DNA from: Nocardioides ochotonae
GTDB lineage: Bacteria > Actinomycetota > Actinomycetes > Propionibacteriales > Nocardioidaceae
Direction of reading: 5' to 3'
Length of the DNA: 64,000 bases
NCBI RefSeq assembly: GCF_011420305.2
Contig: NZ_CP061769.1
Location: 3,521,001-3,585,000, forward strand
A model generated the notes under the pieces. That model was given only the letters and a program-made list of their open reading frames with translations. It did no database searches and was not told the DNA's origin. Each line of letters opens with the position of its first letter. Position 1 is the stretch's first letter. Below, piece by piece: positions 48,990-57,500 of this stretch. Made by a program: the position numbers and the translations under genes.

Positions 48990-50123
48990 GTGCGGATCGA
49001 CTTCCACGCCTCCCCGGCCCCGACCATCGGTGTGGAGTGGGAGCTCGCGCTCGTGGACCGCCGCTCCCGCGACCTGCGCAACGACGCCTCGCACCTCTTC
49101 GCGCGTGCCCGGCCGCGGCTCCCGCACCCGGAGCGGTTGCACAAGGAGCTGCTGAAGAACACCGTCGAGATCGTCACCGGCATCTGCGGCACCGTCGGCG
49201 AGGCGATGGACGACCTGCGCGTGACGATGCGCCCGACAATGGCGGCGGCCGACGACCTCGACCTCGACCTGTACGGCGGCGGCACCCACCCCTTCGCCTC
49301 CTGGACCGGCCAGCAGCTCAGCGAGGGTCACCGCTACGAGGAGCTCATCAACCGCACCCAGTGGTGGGGCCGGCAGATGTTGATCTGGGGACTGCACGTC
49401 CACGTCGGGCTGCCCGCGCAGGAGCGGGTGATGCCGATCCTCTCCGCGCTGCTCAACCACTACCCGCACCTGCTGGCGCTCTCGTCGTCCTCGCCGATCT
49501 GGGCCGGCGTCGACACCGGCTACGCCTCCAACCGGGCGCTGATGTTCCAGCAGCTGCCCACCGCGGGGCTGCCCTTCCAGTTCCAGACCTGGTCGGAGTA
49601 CGAGGCCTTCGCCGCCGACCAGGTGACCACCGGCGTGATCGACGATCTCTCCGAGATCCGCTGGGACGTGCGTCCCGCCGCCCACCTCGGCACCATCGAG
49701 AACCGCGTCTGCGACGGCGTCTCCACCTTTGAGGACCTCTCGGGTCTGGTCGCGCTCATGCAGTGCCTGGTCGTCGACCTCGACACCCGCCTCGCCGCCG
49801 GCGAGGAGCTGCCCACCATGCCGCCGTGGCACGTGCAGGAGAACAAGTGGCGCGCGGCCAGGTACGGCCTCGACGCCATCGTCATCCTCGACGCGCAGTC
49901 GCAGGAGCGGCTGATCACCGACGACCTCACCGATCTGCTCGCCCGCCTCGAGCCCACCGCCGCCCGCCTCGGCTGTTCCGACGAGCTCGCGTCGGTCGCC
50001 GAGATCCCCGCGCGGGGCGCGTCGTACCAGCGCCAGCGGGCGGTCGCCGAGCGCACCGGCGGCGACCTGGTCGCCGTGGTCGACTCCGTCGTACGCGAGC
50101 TGCGCGAGAGCCTCGACTCCTAG
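48990..50123 (+). CDS. Carboxylate-amine ligase, glutamate-cysteine ligase family 2 (YbdK-like)
   Basis: A 377-residue ATP-dependent ligase of the GCS2 family. The N-terminus TIGVEWELALVD and the metal/substrate motif MLIWGLHVHVGLP are typical, as is the C-terminal WRAARYGLDAIV. YbdK has weak glutamate-cysteine ligase activity in vitro. The host appears to use mycothiol, so glutathione synthesis is unlikely and an amide-ligase role with another substrate is more plausible. The GTG at 48990 gives the standard length. Divergent from thrE; ends with a small hairpin. Confidence 0.9.
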   Translation: MRIDFHASPAPTIGVEWELALVDRRSRDLRNDASHLFARARPRLPHPERLHKELLKNTVEIVTGICGTVGEAMDDLRVTMRPTMAAADDLDLDLYGGGTHPFASWTGQQLSEGHRYEELINRTQWWGRQMLIWGLHVHVGLPAQERVMPILSALLNHYPHLLALSSSSPIWAGVDTGYASNRALMFQQLPTAGLPFQFQTWSEYEAFAADQVTTGVIDDLSEIRWDVRPAAHLGTIENRVCDGVSTFEDLSGLVALMQCLVVDLDTRLAAGEELPTMPPWHVQENKWRAARYGLDAIVILDAQSQERLITDDLTDLLARLEPTAARLGCSDELASVAEIPARGASYQRQRAVAERTGGDLVAVVDSVVRELRESLDS

Positions 50124-50140
50124 CCGCACGTCGCGTGCGG
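50124..50140. terminator. Short hairpin between the YbdK-like and DUF222 genes
   Basis: CCGCACG, loop TCG, CGTGCGG, directly after the ligase stop and 2 nt before the convergent DUF222 stop. Confidence 0.55.
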
Positions 50141-50141
50141 G

Positions 50142-51443
50142 TCAGTCGTCGGGTGGGTGCGCGGTGACGAGCCGGGTCGTGGCGTGCTCCTTGATCAGGT
50201 GGAGCCCGTGGGGCGAGCGCCAGAGGTAGATGGCGGCGTCGGTCTTGTCGTAGGTCCAAGCGGTGTGGGTCTTGGCCCGGTGATGTCTGCGACAGAGCGG
50301 GGCCAGGTTGCAGGAACACGTCGGGCCACCGTCACCGTGGGCGGTGACGTGGTCGGTGTCGCAGCGGCGCGCCGGACGTTCGCACCACGGGAAGGCGCAC
50401 ATCGGTTGGGTCAGGCGAGTCTGGTCGACGAGCCGGTCCGGCACTGCGTAGGCGTCGGTGTGGTGGTGGGCCTCGAGGTCGATGACCGGCTTGATGACCA
50501 CCTGGGTCTCGGATCCGCACCAGTCGCGGACCTGGTCGGTCGACACGATCGATCGGGTCTCCTCCACGTGGGCGATCCCGGCCTCGTCACGGGAGATCGC
50601 GGCGTGGGAGAGGTGGACGTGGATGACGACCTGTCGCGCCTTCACCACCGACGCTGCACCCTCACCTGCCTCCGCCCGGAGGTCGAACGCGACCTGGCGC
50701 CGGGCCAGCTCACCGGCCGCCATCGAGCGACGCACGTCCACCGACTCGGTGACCCCGAGCGCGGCGAGCTCCTCGGCCCCCTGGGAGATCGCGGTGTCGA
50801 GGTCGATCGCGTCGGCAAGGTCGAGGACCCCCTCGACGTGGACGATGCCCTCGTGGGCGGCTTCGCGGGTGTGGACGTCGAAGCGTCGACCGTCGGCCGC
50901 CTCGCGGCGCTCCTTCTCCGCGCCCTCGGGGTCGAAGGCGACGCGGGCCTGGTCGACGAGGCGCTCGATCCCGGCCCAGCTGATCTTCCCCACGAATGCG
51001 GCGAGCCGGCGGTCCACGAAGTCGGCGCCCTCCATCGGCAGGGAGGTGGTCAGCTGCGCGAGCCGCCGGGCCTTCCACAGCGGCACCTTGCCGGCGCGGA
51101 CCAGGTTCCAGGTGCGCTTGAGCCGGTGCGCCAGCTCGAGTGCGTCTCCGACGAGCGAGCGGGCGGAGTCGGTGGACATGCCCAGGGCGGCACCGAACTC
51201 CATCGGAGCGAACTCCGCCACCAACGGGGCACCTTCGCCGGCCAGCGGCACCGCGAGCTCGCCGAACATCAGTCCGGTCGTCGGCGCCGCGTCGGCGACC
51301 GACTCCTCCGGGTGCATCGACGCCCACACCAGGGCCGCCTCCAAGACGTCGATCTCCGCCCGCTGGGCCACAGCCCGACGGGCCGTCGCGAACGCCAGCA
51401 CAGCGGCTGGGGAATCGCAGTCGGGGAGTTCGGAGGAGGCCAT
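50142..51443 (-). CDS. DUF222 / HNH endonuclease protein (13E12-type), copy 2
   Basis: Also 433 residues, matching copy 1 from PDCDSPAAVLAFA to the C-terminal RLVTAHPPDD with scattered substitutions only. The HNH motif is CAFPWCERPARRCDTDHV and CNLAPLCRRHHRAKTH. The ATG at 51443 lies 13 nt from an SOS-type palindrome identical to that of copy 1. Similarity extends through the start region and the box but fades beyond it, so the duplicated unit looks like box plus gene. DNA-damage induction is inferred. Confidence 0.9.
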   Translation of the reverse strand: MASSELPDCDSPAAVLAFATARRAVAQRAEIDVLEAALVWASMHPEESVADAAPTTGLMFGELAVPLAGEGAPLVAEFAPMEFGAALGMSTDSARSLVGDALELAHRLKRTWNLVRAGKVPLWKARRLAQLTTSLPMEGADFVDRRLAAFVGKISWAGIERLVDQARVAFDPEGAEKERREAADGRRFDVHTREAAHEGIVHVEGVLDLADAIDLDTAISQGAEELAALGVTESVDVRRSMAAGELARRQVAFDLRAEAGEGAASVVKARQVVIHVHLSHAAISRDEAGIAHVEETRSIVSTDQVRDWCGSETQVVIKPVIDLEAHHHTDAYAVPDRLVDQTRLTQPMCAFPWCERPARRCDTDHVTAHGDGGPTCSCNLAPLCRRHHRAKTHTAWTYDKTDAAIYLWRSPHGLHLIKEHATTRLVTAHPPDD

Positions 51444-51455
51444 GCCTCATCTTAG

Positions 51456-51471
51456 TCGAACGCACGTTCGA
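51456..51471. promoter_or_regulatory. LexA/SOS-type box upstream of DUF222-HNH copy 2
   Basis: TCGAACGCACGTTCGA, identical in sequence and in distance to the start codon (13 nt) to the site at 23474-23489. Confidence 0.82.
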
Positions 51472-51584
51472 GATGAAGGGTGTGACGGAATCTCTAGGTA
51501 AAGACTTCGGGCCGCGGCGGCGCGCCCTGAGGTCGGATCTGCCACCGTCGGGTTCCCCACTGGTCGGCGCGAGATACTGCACGC

Positions 51585-52016
51585 ATGGGATACGAGCGCA
51601 TCTGGGAGCGCCTCGTCGAGCACCTCGACGAATTGGGCAACGCCCGAGAGGTGCCAGGTGGCATCGAGGTCACCATCGAGCGCCTTCCAGGCCGCTCGCG
51701 CACCGTCGAGGTGGTGCTGAGCCCCGAGGACTGGGACGACTACCTCAGCACCATGTACGGCGACGGGGACCCGACAGCGACCACCATCAAGGAACGAGTG
51801 CTCGGGACCCCGGAGGGCGTCCGCTTTCTCGTCTACGACGGGACCTACGACTGGACCCCTTCCGAGACACGAGAACTTCCCCCCGAGGAGCCTCAGGACC
51901 TCGAACCCGGGCCAGGACACTGGGTCACCACCGATGACGACGGCAACGTCACCAGCCGGTTCGCCGACTGGGATGGGTCCGCTGGCGACCCTCCGCCGTC
52001 GTCTCAGCGCGGGTAG
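51585..52016 (+). CDS. Small acidic protein of unknown function
   Basis: A 143-residue, strongly acidic soluble protein beginning MGYERIWERLVEHLDELGNA. The middle has alternating strand-like segments (GGIEVTIERLPGRSRTVEVV, VRFLVYDGTYDWTPS). The tail is Pro/Asp/Ser-rich. GATACT and 6 nt precede the ATG. GC is lower than in the neighbours, which suggests transfer. Its last 13 bases overlap the convergent dinB gene. It sits directly upstream of, and divergent from, the second DUF222 gene; a functional link is speculative. I do not recognise the family. Confidence 0.7.
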   Translation: MGYERIWERLVEHLDELGNAREVPGGIEVTIERLPGRSRTVEVVLSPEDWDDYLSTMYGDGDPTATTIKERVLGTPEGVRFLVYDGTYDWTPSETRELPPEEPQDLEPGPGHWVTTDDDGNVTSRFADWDGSAGDPPPSSQRG

Positions 52017-53077
52017 CCGCCCGGCGGCGGCACCATCTCCAGACGCACCCCGAGGAGCCGCACCGCACGCTCGTGGTCGACGCGCTCCAACAGGCTGACG
52101 GCGGCATCGGCGAGCGCGGCGGGGTCGTGGGTGGGCTCGGGCAGGGTGAGGCTGCGGGTCACGGTGATGAACGGCGCGAACCGGATCTTCAGCCCGACCC
52201 TCGCCGCCGGGCGCCCCTCGGCGTCGATGTCGGCGACCACCCGGCGGGTGAGGTCGCGCACCTCCTGCGCGATCCGCTCCCAGTCCTCGAGGTCGGTCTG
52301 GAAGGTGGTCTCGCGGCCGTGCGCGCGGGGCACCCACGGGGTCGCGTCGACCGGGCTGCCGTCCACCCCGCGCCCCAGCCTGCCCAGCCACGGCCCGGTC
52401 TTGGGCCCGAAGGCGGCGGCGAGCTCCGCGGGGTCCGCCGCCGCGAGGTCGGCGACGGTCACGAGCCCGAGGTCGGCGAGCTTGCGCGCGGTCTTGCGCC
52501 CGACGCCCCACAGCGCGTCGGTGGGCCGCTCCCCCATCACCTCCCGCCAGGTCTCGGCGGTGAGCCGGAAGCTGCCGCGCGGCTTGCCCATGTCGGTGGC
52601 GATCTTGGCGCGCAGCTTGTTGTCCCCGGTGCCGACCGAGCAGTGCAGCCCGGTGGCCTCCAGCACGGCGGCGCGGGCCAGGTCGGCGACCGGCTGCGGG
52701 TCGCTGTCCAGCGACGCCGGCGGGTCCGCGGCCACGAACGCCTCGTCCCAGCCCAGCACCTCCACGACGACCGGTGCGCCGTCCCACCTCAGCTCGCGCA
52801 GGGTCGCCATCACCTGCTCGGAGGCGGCGTCGTACGCCGGGTGGTCGACGGGGAGGAACACCGCCTCGGGGCAGCGGCGCGCGGCCACGCGCAACGGCAT
52901 CCCGGAGCCGACCCCGAACGCGCGCGCCTCGTACGACGCGGTGGCGACCACGCCACGCTCGGTCGGGTCGCCCCGCCCGCCGACGACCACGGGTCGCCCC
53001 GCGAGCTCGGGACGGCGCTGCACCTCGACCGCGGCGATGAACTGGTCGAGGTCGACGTGCAGCACCCATCCGGTCAT
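52004..53077 (-). CDS. dinB: DNA polymerase IV (Y family)
   Basis: A 357-residue translesion polymerase. The first metal-binding aspartates are in VLHVDLDQFIAAVEVQ, the second acidic pair in VLGWDEAFVA, and the polymerase palm continues with SVGTGDNKLRAKIATDMGKP. The little-finger domain follows at about residues 240-350. WGVGRKTARKLADLGL is the helix-hairpin-helix. No LexA-type palindrome is seen before its start, so it is probably expressed from upstream, 9 nt after the FUSC-like gene stop. It ends 13 bp inside the small convergent gene. Confidence 0.94.
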   Translation of the reverse strand: MTGWVLHVDLDQFIAAVEVQRRPELAGRPVVVGGRGDPTERGVVATASYEARAFGVGSGMPLRVAARRCPEAVFLPVDHPAYDAASEQVMATLRELRWDGAPVVVEVLGWDEAFVAADPPASLDSDPQPVADLARAAVLEATGLHCSVGTGDNKLRAKIATDMGKPRGSFRLTAETWREVMGERPTDALWGVGRKTARKLADLGLVTVADLAAADPAELAAAFGPKTGPWLGRLGRGVDGSPVDATPWVPRAHGRETTFQTDLEDWERIAQEVRDLTRRVVADIDAEGRPAARVGLKIRFAPFITVTRSLTLPEPTHDPAALADAAVSLLERVDHERAVRLLGVRLEMVPPPGGYPR

Positions 53078-53086
53078 CGGGCGTCC

Positions 53087-54187
53087 TCAGCGAGGGGGCG
53101 GGGGCAGCGCGTCGGTGGACTGGGTCTGGTCGAGACCGGAGAGCAGCAGCAGGTCCACGACGATCGAGCGCAGCTGGGCCAGCACGACCTCCGCGGCGAG
53201 CTCGTCGGTGCGCGGGACCTGTCCGGTGCCGTTGCCGACCGCGACCAGCGCCGGCCGGGCGGCGAAGGCGGTGCGGTCGGCCTGGAGCTCGTCGGCGACC
53301 TTCGTCGCCGCGGCGGCGAGGTCGATCGCGATCCGGGAGTACTCCGACGGGATCGGCTGACGGCGGTACGCCGCGACCGCGACCTGGCGCACCAGCACCC
53401 GGGTGCTGCGCAGCGCGCGGTCCAGGGGGTCGACCAGGTCGGCCATCCGGCGGACCCGGTGGCGGTGCCGGAACCGGAAGGGCGAGGAGGCCACGACCGA
53501 CATGCCCTCGTCGGCGGCGGCCTGGAGCTCCCTGATCAGGTGGTCGGTGGAGCGGGCGTCGGCGAGCAGCTCGAAGGCCCGCTCGACCTCGCCGTCCACC
53601 ATCACCTCCCCCGCAGTGCGCAGCAGGGTGGCGATCTTGCGCATCACCGCGGCTGCCTGCTCGCGCGGGCGTCGCAGCGGTGCCGCCGGCACCACGGTGG
53701 CCGCGACCAGGGCCACCGACCCGCCGATCAGGGCGTCGGTCCAGCGGGTCACGGCCTGCCCGGGCTCGGGCACGAGCGCGCAGACGATGATGCCCTGGAT
53801 CGCCGCCTGGTTGACGAAGAGCTGGCCGCCGTCGAGCAGGAACGCCACCGACATCGAGATGGCGACGATCAACGCGATCTGCCAGCCGCCGGTGCCGAAC
53901 TCCAGCACGAAGAGATCGGCCACGAAGACGCCGATCGCCACGCCGATCATCACCTCAGCGACCCGGCGCAGCCGCTGGCCGTAGGAGGTGCCGAGGCACA
54001 GCATCGCGGAGGTCGCCGCGAGGAACGGCAGCTCGTGGTGGAAGAGGTCCGCGGCGATGAACCAGGCGAGACCCGCCGCGATCGCGGCCTGACCGATCTG
54101 CCAGCGCTTGGAGGACAGCCGCTTGCGGCGGAACCGCAACGAGGTCCGGCCCTTGGTCAGCACCTCGTCGAACGGCCGCGCCTCCAT
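53087..54187 (-). CDS. FUSC-type membrane protein (aromatic acid exporter-like)
   Basis: A 366-residue membrane protein. The first about 170 residues hold five to six helices (IAAGLAWFIAADLFHHELPF, VMIGVAIGVFVADLFVLEF, SVALVAATVVPAA), typical of the FUSC/ArAE family. The rest is a long alpha-helical cytoplasmic region with leucine- and arginine-rich heptads. The ATG at 54187 follows CACGAT and 7 nt. FUSC members are proposed to export aromatic carboxylic acids; substrate here unknown. It shares a transcript with dinB. Confidence 0.82.
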   Translation of the reverse strand: MEARPFDEVLTKGRTSLRFRRKRLSSKRWQIGQAAIAAGLAWFIAADLFHHELPFLAATSAMLCLGTSYGQRLRRVAEVMIGVAIGVFVADLFVLEFGTGGWQIALIVAISMSVAFLLDGGQLFVNQAAIQGIIVCALVPEPGQAVTRWTDALIGGSVALVAATVVPAAPLRRPREQAAAVMRKIATLLRTAGEVMVDGEVERAFELLADARSTDHLIRELQAAADEGMSVVASSPFRFRHRHRVRRMADLVDPLDRALRSTRVLVRQVAVAAYRRQPIPSEYSRIAIDLAAAATKVADELQADRTAFAARPALVAVGNGTGQVPRTDELAAEVVLAQLRSIVVDLLLLSGLDQTQSTDALPPPPR

Positions 54188-54194
54188 GCCCCCG

Positions 54195-54200
54195 ATCGTG
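54195..54200 (-). promoter_or_regulatory. Candidate leaderless -10 of the FUSC-dinB transcript
   Basis: CACGAT on the minus strand, 7 nt before the ATG at 54187. Confidence 0.4.
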
Positions 54201-54240
54201 CCAGAGCGCCGCCCCTCGCCCGGCACGACCCTGGGGGCGC

Positions 54241-54573
54241 TCAGGCGCTGGCGTGGGCCCAGGCGAGCGCCTGCTTGAGATCGCCCAGGTCGCGGTACCA
54301 GGTGCGGACCTCGACGCGGCAGCGCACCCGCTGGATGCGCCGGTCGTACTCGTTGCACTCCGCGCGGGCCTCGGAGTCGGTGGGCGGGAACAGCGAGGTG
54401 CCGTCGTAGCGGTGGATCTCGAACCCGTTGGCGGCGTCGCCGGTGACCTCGACGATGGTGTCGCCGGCAGGTGCGTACGGCGCGCTGTTGGCGGGGCCGA
54501 CCGCGAGGGTGCCGATCACGGCCACGACTGCGGCGGCGGGGACGGCGATAGCGAGGGCGAGACGTTGGTGCAT
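54241..54573 (-). CDS. Small secreted or membrane-tethered protein
   Basis: A 110-residue protein. Residues 1-31 form a signal peptide or uncleaved anchor (HQRLALAIAVPAAAVVAVIG ending at GPANSAPYA). The mature part has ECNEYDRRIQRVRCRVEVRTW with two cysteines that could form a disulphide, and ends in QALAWAHASA. The ATG at 54573 has GGGAG upstream. I do not recognise it. Upstream is a 287-bp space before the divergent WS/DGAT gene in which I see no further gene. Confidence 0.68.
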   Translation of the reverse strand: MHQRLALAIAVPAAAVVAVIGTLAVGPANSAPYAPAGDTIVEVTGDAANGFEIHRYDGTSLFPPTDSEARAECNEYDRRIQRVRCRVEVRTWYRDLGDLKQALAWAHASA

Positions 54574-54860
54574 GGGGACTCCCGATGGTCGGTGGGCGCC
54601 GGTGGACCCCGGCGTGCCGACGACGCTAGGTACGGACGCGGACACCTCCGGCGTGCAGCGACGGGGCCTGGGGACGGCCGTGCCGCACCGTCGACTGTGG
54701 ACGCCCAGCGGCCCGTCGGCGCCCGCCCGGAGAGGCACGGGGCCGACGCCACGCTGCCTCCCCTGACTGGTCCCCCCGACGGACCCCTTGTGGCGTACGT
54801 CACCACACGCCATAGTTCAGGCCTCCCGCCGCTCCGGCGGGCTCGGACGAAGGGGGACCG

Positions 54861-56291
54861 ATGGCCGCGCTCATCGACCCGACCTCGGTGGGGTTCCTGA
54901 CCATCGAGAGCCGCAGCCAGCCGATGCACGTCGGGTCGCTGCAGCTCTTCGAGAACCCCGACGACGCGGGCCCCGACTTCACCCGGCAGATGTACGCCGG
55001 GATGCGGCAGTCGCTGCACACCCGGCCGCTCTTCCTGCGCCATCCGCACCGCTCGCTGGCGACCGGCGGGCAGTTCGTGTGGCGCCCCGACGAGCAGTTC
55101 GACATCGACCACCACGTGCGGCACAGCGCGCTGCCGGCGCCGGGCGATGTCCGCGACCTGCTCGACCTGTGCGGGCGCCTGCACAGCACCCGGCTGGCGA
55201 GGGAGCGGCCGCTGTGGGAGGCGCACGTGATCGAGGGCCTCGGCGACGGCCGGGTCGCGCTCTACACCAAGATCCACCACGCCCTGCTCGACGGCGTCTC
55301 CGCCAGCCGCCTGCTCCAGAGCGTGCTGACCACCGACCCGGACCGCCGGGACATGCCAGCGCCCTGGGACGAGGGCGTGACCGAGCCGGACCCCGTGCCG
55401 GAGGAGGCGGTCGTGGTCGACGCCTCGTCGTCGGCGCTCGGGGTGCCGTTCAGCGAGGTCCCGATCCAGGCGCTGCGCTCGGCGCTCGCGATGGTGTCCG
55501 AGGCGGCCGGGATGCCCTCGGCGCTGCTGCGCACGCTGTCGCGGGCCGCACGCAACGAGGCCTCGGCGATCTCGCTGCAGGCCCCACGGACGATCTTCAA
55601 CCAGCCGATCACCGGCTCGCGCCGCATCGGCGCCCAGGGCTGGCCGGTGGAGCGGCTGCGGATGGTCGGGAAGGCCGGCGACGCGACGATCAACGACGTG
55701 GTGCTCGCCATGTCCGCGGGTGCGGTGCGCCGCTACCTGCTGGAGCTCGACGCGCTGCCGTCCGATCCCCTGGTCGCGATGGTGCCGGTGGGCCTGAAGG
55801 CCCGCGAGTCCCAGCTCGCCTCCGTCGATGGCGGGAACGCCGTCGGCGCGGTCATGTGCCGCCTCGGCACCGACCTCGACGACCCCGCCGAGCGGCTCGA
55901 GACGATCCACCGCTCGATGCGTGCCGGCAAGCAGGCGCTGGCCTCGATGACGCCGCTGCAGATCGTCGCGATGAGTGCACTGGGGCAGATCCCGGCGATC
56001 CTGCCGCCGCTGCTGCGCATGCAGGGCATCGTGCACTCGCCGTACAACCTGATCATCAGCAACGTCCCGGGGCCGAGGACCACCCACTACTGGAACGGCG
56101 CGCGGCTGGTCGGCTCCTACCCGCTGTCGATCCCGATCAACGGCATGGCGCTCAACATCACCTGCACGTCGTACGCCGACACCATGTGCTTCGGGGTGAC
56201 CGGCTGCCGCCGCACCCTGCCGAGCCTGCAGCTGTTGCTCGGCCACCTCGACGCCGAGCTCGACGCCCTCGAGGTGGCGGTGGGCGTCTGA
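54861..56291 (+). CDS. Wax ester synthase / diacylglycerol acyltransferase
   Basis: A 476-residue WS/DGAT enzyme that esterifies diacylglycerol or fatty alcohols with acyl-CoA to store neutral lipid at the membrane. The catalytic HHxxxDG motif is in KIHHALLDGVSASRLL near residue 138. The conserved PLW-type motif appears as RPLWEAHVIEGL, and NISNVPGP appears as LIISNVPGPRTTHYW. The ATG at 54861 has AGGGGGACC upstream. Such genes are typical of triacylglycerol-storing actinobacteria. It ends 6 bp from the convergent methyltransferase gene. Confidence 0.94.
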   Translation: MAALIDPTSVGFLTIESRSQPMHVGSLQLFENPDDAGPDFTRQMYAGMRQSLHTRPLFLRHPHRSLATGGQFVWRPDEQFDIDHHVRHSALPAPGDVRDLLDLCGRLHSTRLARERPLWEAHVIEGLGDGRVALYTKIHHALLDGVSASRLLQSVLTTDPDRRDMPAPWDEGVTEPDPVPEEAVVVDASSSALGVPFSEVPIQALRSALAMVSEAAGMPSALLRTLSRAARNEASAISLQAPRTIFNQPITGSRRIGAQGWPVERLRMVGKAGDATINDVVLAMSAGAVRRYLLELDALPSDPLVAMVPVGLKARESQLASVDGGNAVGAVMCRLGTDLDDPAERLETIHRSMRAGKQALASMTPLQIVAMSALGQIPAILPPLLRMQGIVHSPYNLIISNVPGPRTTHYWNGARLVGSYPLSIPINGMALNITCTSYADTMCFGVTGCRRTLPSLQLLLGHLDAELDALEVAVGV

Positions 56292-56297
56292 GGCCCC

Positions 56298-57470
56298 TCA
56301 GAGCTCGGTGAGCCCGCCCCCGACGGCGTCGGCGACCGCGCGCAGCCGGGCCCGGGTGATGTCGGCGACGGTGGCGTAGCCGGCGAGCTGGGCGTTGGAC
56401 CCGGGACGGGTCGGCTCCGCGCAGTTGATGCTCAGGCAGGTGCGGGTGCCGCCGTCGGCGACGTTCTGCAGCGCCACGGCGTGCCCGGTGGTGCCGCTGC
56501 CGGCGAAGAAGTCGAGCACCCGGGCATCCGGCGGCATCGTCTGGAGCACCCGGCGCAGCAGCGCGGTGGGCTTGGGCGACTCGAAGACGTGGCCGAGCAC
56601 GGCCTTGAGCTCCGCGACCGCGGTGTCGGTGCTGCCGATCTCCTCGTTGAGCCAGATCGTGCGCAGCTTCTTGCGCCGCCCGTCGTGGAGCCAGTCGCGC
56701 TGGAAGATGTCGGCACGCTCCCCCAGGCGGCCCTTGATCCGGCGGCAGACGAGGTCGTCGGGGCGCGCCTCGACCAGGGACCGGCTCCAGCGCCAGACCG
56801 CCGGCCGGGCGTCGCCGAAGATCGGCTCGATGCGGCTCGCGCCCTCGAACTCGGCGGTGCACACGCGCCCACTCTCGGGGTCGCCCCACAGCGGGTAGTG
56901 CAGGGTCGGGGTGGTCGCGGGGTTGAACTTCTTGTTGGTGTTGCGCAGCGGCAGATGGCGGTAGTGGCGCCCATCCGGCGCGACCAGCGGGAAGTCGTCG
57001 GGGTCGACCGTGTCGGGGCTGCTCGCGTCGAGGACGCAGGTGCGCGCGTCCTTGGCGTAGACCAGGAGGTACTCGTGGCTGGTCGCGAAGCCCTTGCCGA
57101 GCTGGCGCCCCTTGGCGTTGAGGTTCACCACCACCTGGGCCAGGAACTGCCGTTCGCCGAACACCTCGTCGAGCAGGATCCGCAGGTGCGCCGCCTCGTT
57201 GTCGTCGATGCTGACGAAGATCGCGGCGCCGGGGCTCATCAGCTCGCGGGCGAGCTCGAGGCGGGGGCGCATCATCGCGACCCAGGCCTGGTGCCGGCTG
57301 GTCGTGCGGTCGCCCTTGATCCGGTCGCTGTAGGCGAAGTCGTTGCCGGTGTTGTACGGCGGGTCGATGTAGACCAGGTCGTACGCCGCGCCCTCGTGAC
57401 GCAGTCGGGCGAGCACCTCGAGGTTGTCCCCCTCGGCGAAGGTGTTCCAAGGCTCGCCGGGCGCGGTCAC
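56298..57470 (-). CDS. Orphan site-specific DNA adenine methyltransferase (beta class)
   Basis: A 390-residue N6-adenine (or N4-cytosine) methyltransferase. Motif IV, VYIDPPYNTGNDFAYSDRIK, comes first (about residue 33), and the SAM-binding motif I, VLDFFAGSGTTGHAVALQN, comes near residue 320, the beta-class order. The region between, about residues 150-290, is the target-recognition domain. It resembles a type III Mod subunit in layout but is shorter, and no restriction subunit lies beside it. The GTG start at 57470 follows TAGTCT and 6 nt. It may be a solitary epigenetic methylase; the recognition site is unknown. Confidence 0.88.
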   Translation of the reverse strand: MTAPGEPWNTFAEGDNLEVLARLRHEGAAYDLVYIDPPYNTGNDFAYSDRIKGDRTTSRHQAWVAMMRPRLELARELMSPGAAIFVSIDDNEAAHLRILLDEVFGERQFLAQVVVNLNAKGRQLGKGFATSHEYLLVYAKDARTCVLDASSPDTVDPDDFPLVAPDGRHYRHLPLRNTNKKFNPATTPTLHYPLWGDPESGRVCTAEFEGASRIEPIFGDARPAVWRWSRSLVEARPDDLVCRRIKGRLGERADIFQRDWLHDGRRKKLRTIWLNEEIGSTDTAVAELKAVLGHVFESPKPTALLRRVLQTMPPDARVLDFFAGSGTTGHAVALQNVADGGTRTCLSINCAEPTRPGSNAQLAGYATVADITRARLRAVADAVGGGLTEL

Positions 57471-57476
57471 GCGGTG

Positions 57477-57482
57477 AGACTA
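57477..57482 (-). promoter_or_regulatory. Candidate leaderless -10 of the DNA methyltransferase
   Basis: TAGTCT on the minus strand, 6 nt before the GTG at 57470. Confidence 0.55.
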
Positions 57483-57500
57483 GGCCATCGGGGGCCGCCG

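Noticed and set aside
48990-50123. Calling the YbdK-like gene a true glutathione-pathway gshA
   Set aside because: The window indicates a mycothiol-using host and the family has only weak glutamate-cysteine ligase activity, so a specific gshA label is not supported.
53078-53086. Possible SOS control of dinB
   Set aside because: No TCGAAC-N4-GTTCGA palindrome lies before dinB, and it follows the FUSC-type gene by only 9 nt, so it is probably read from that promoter.
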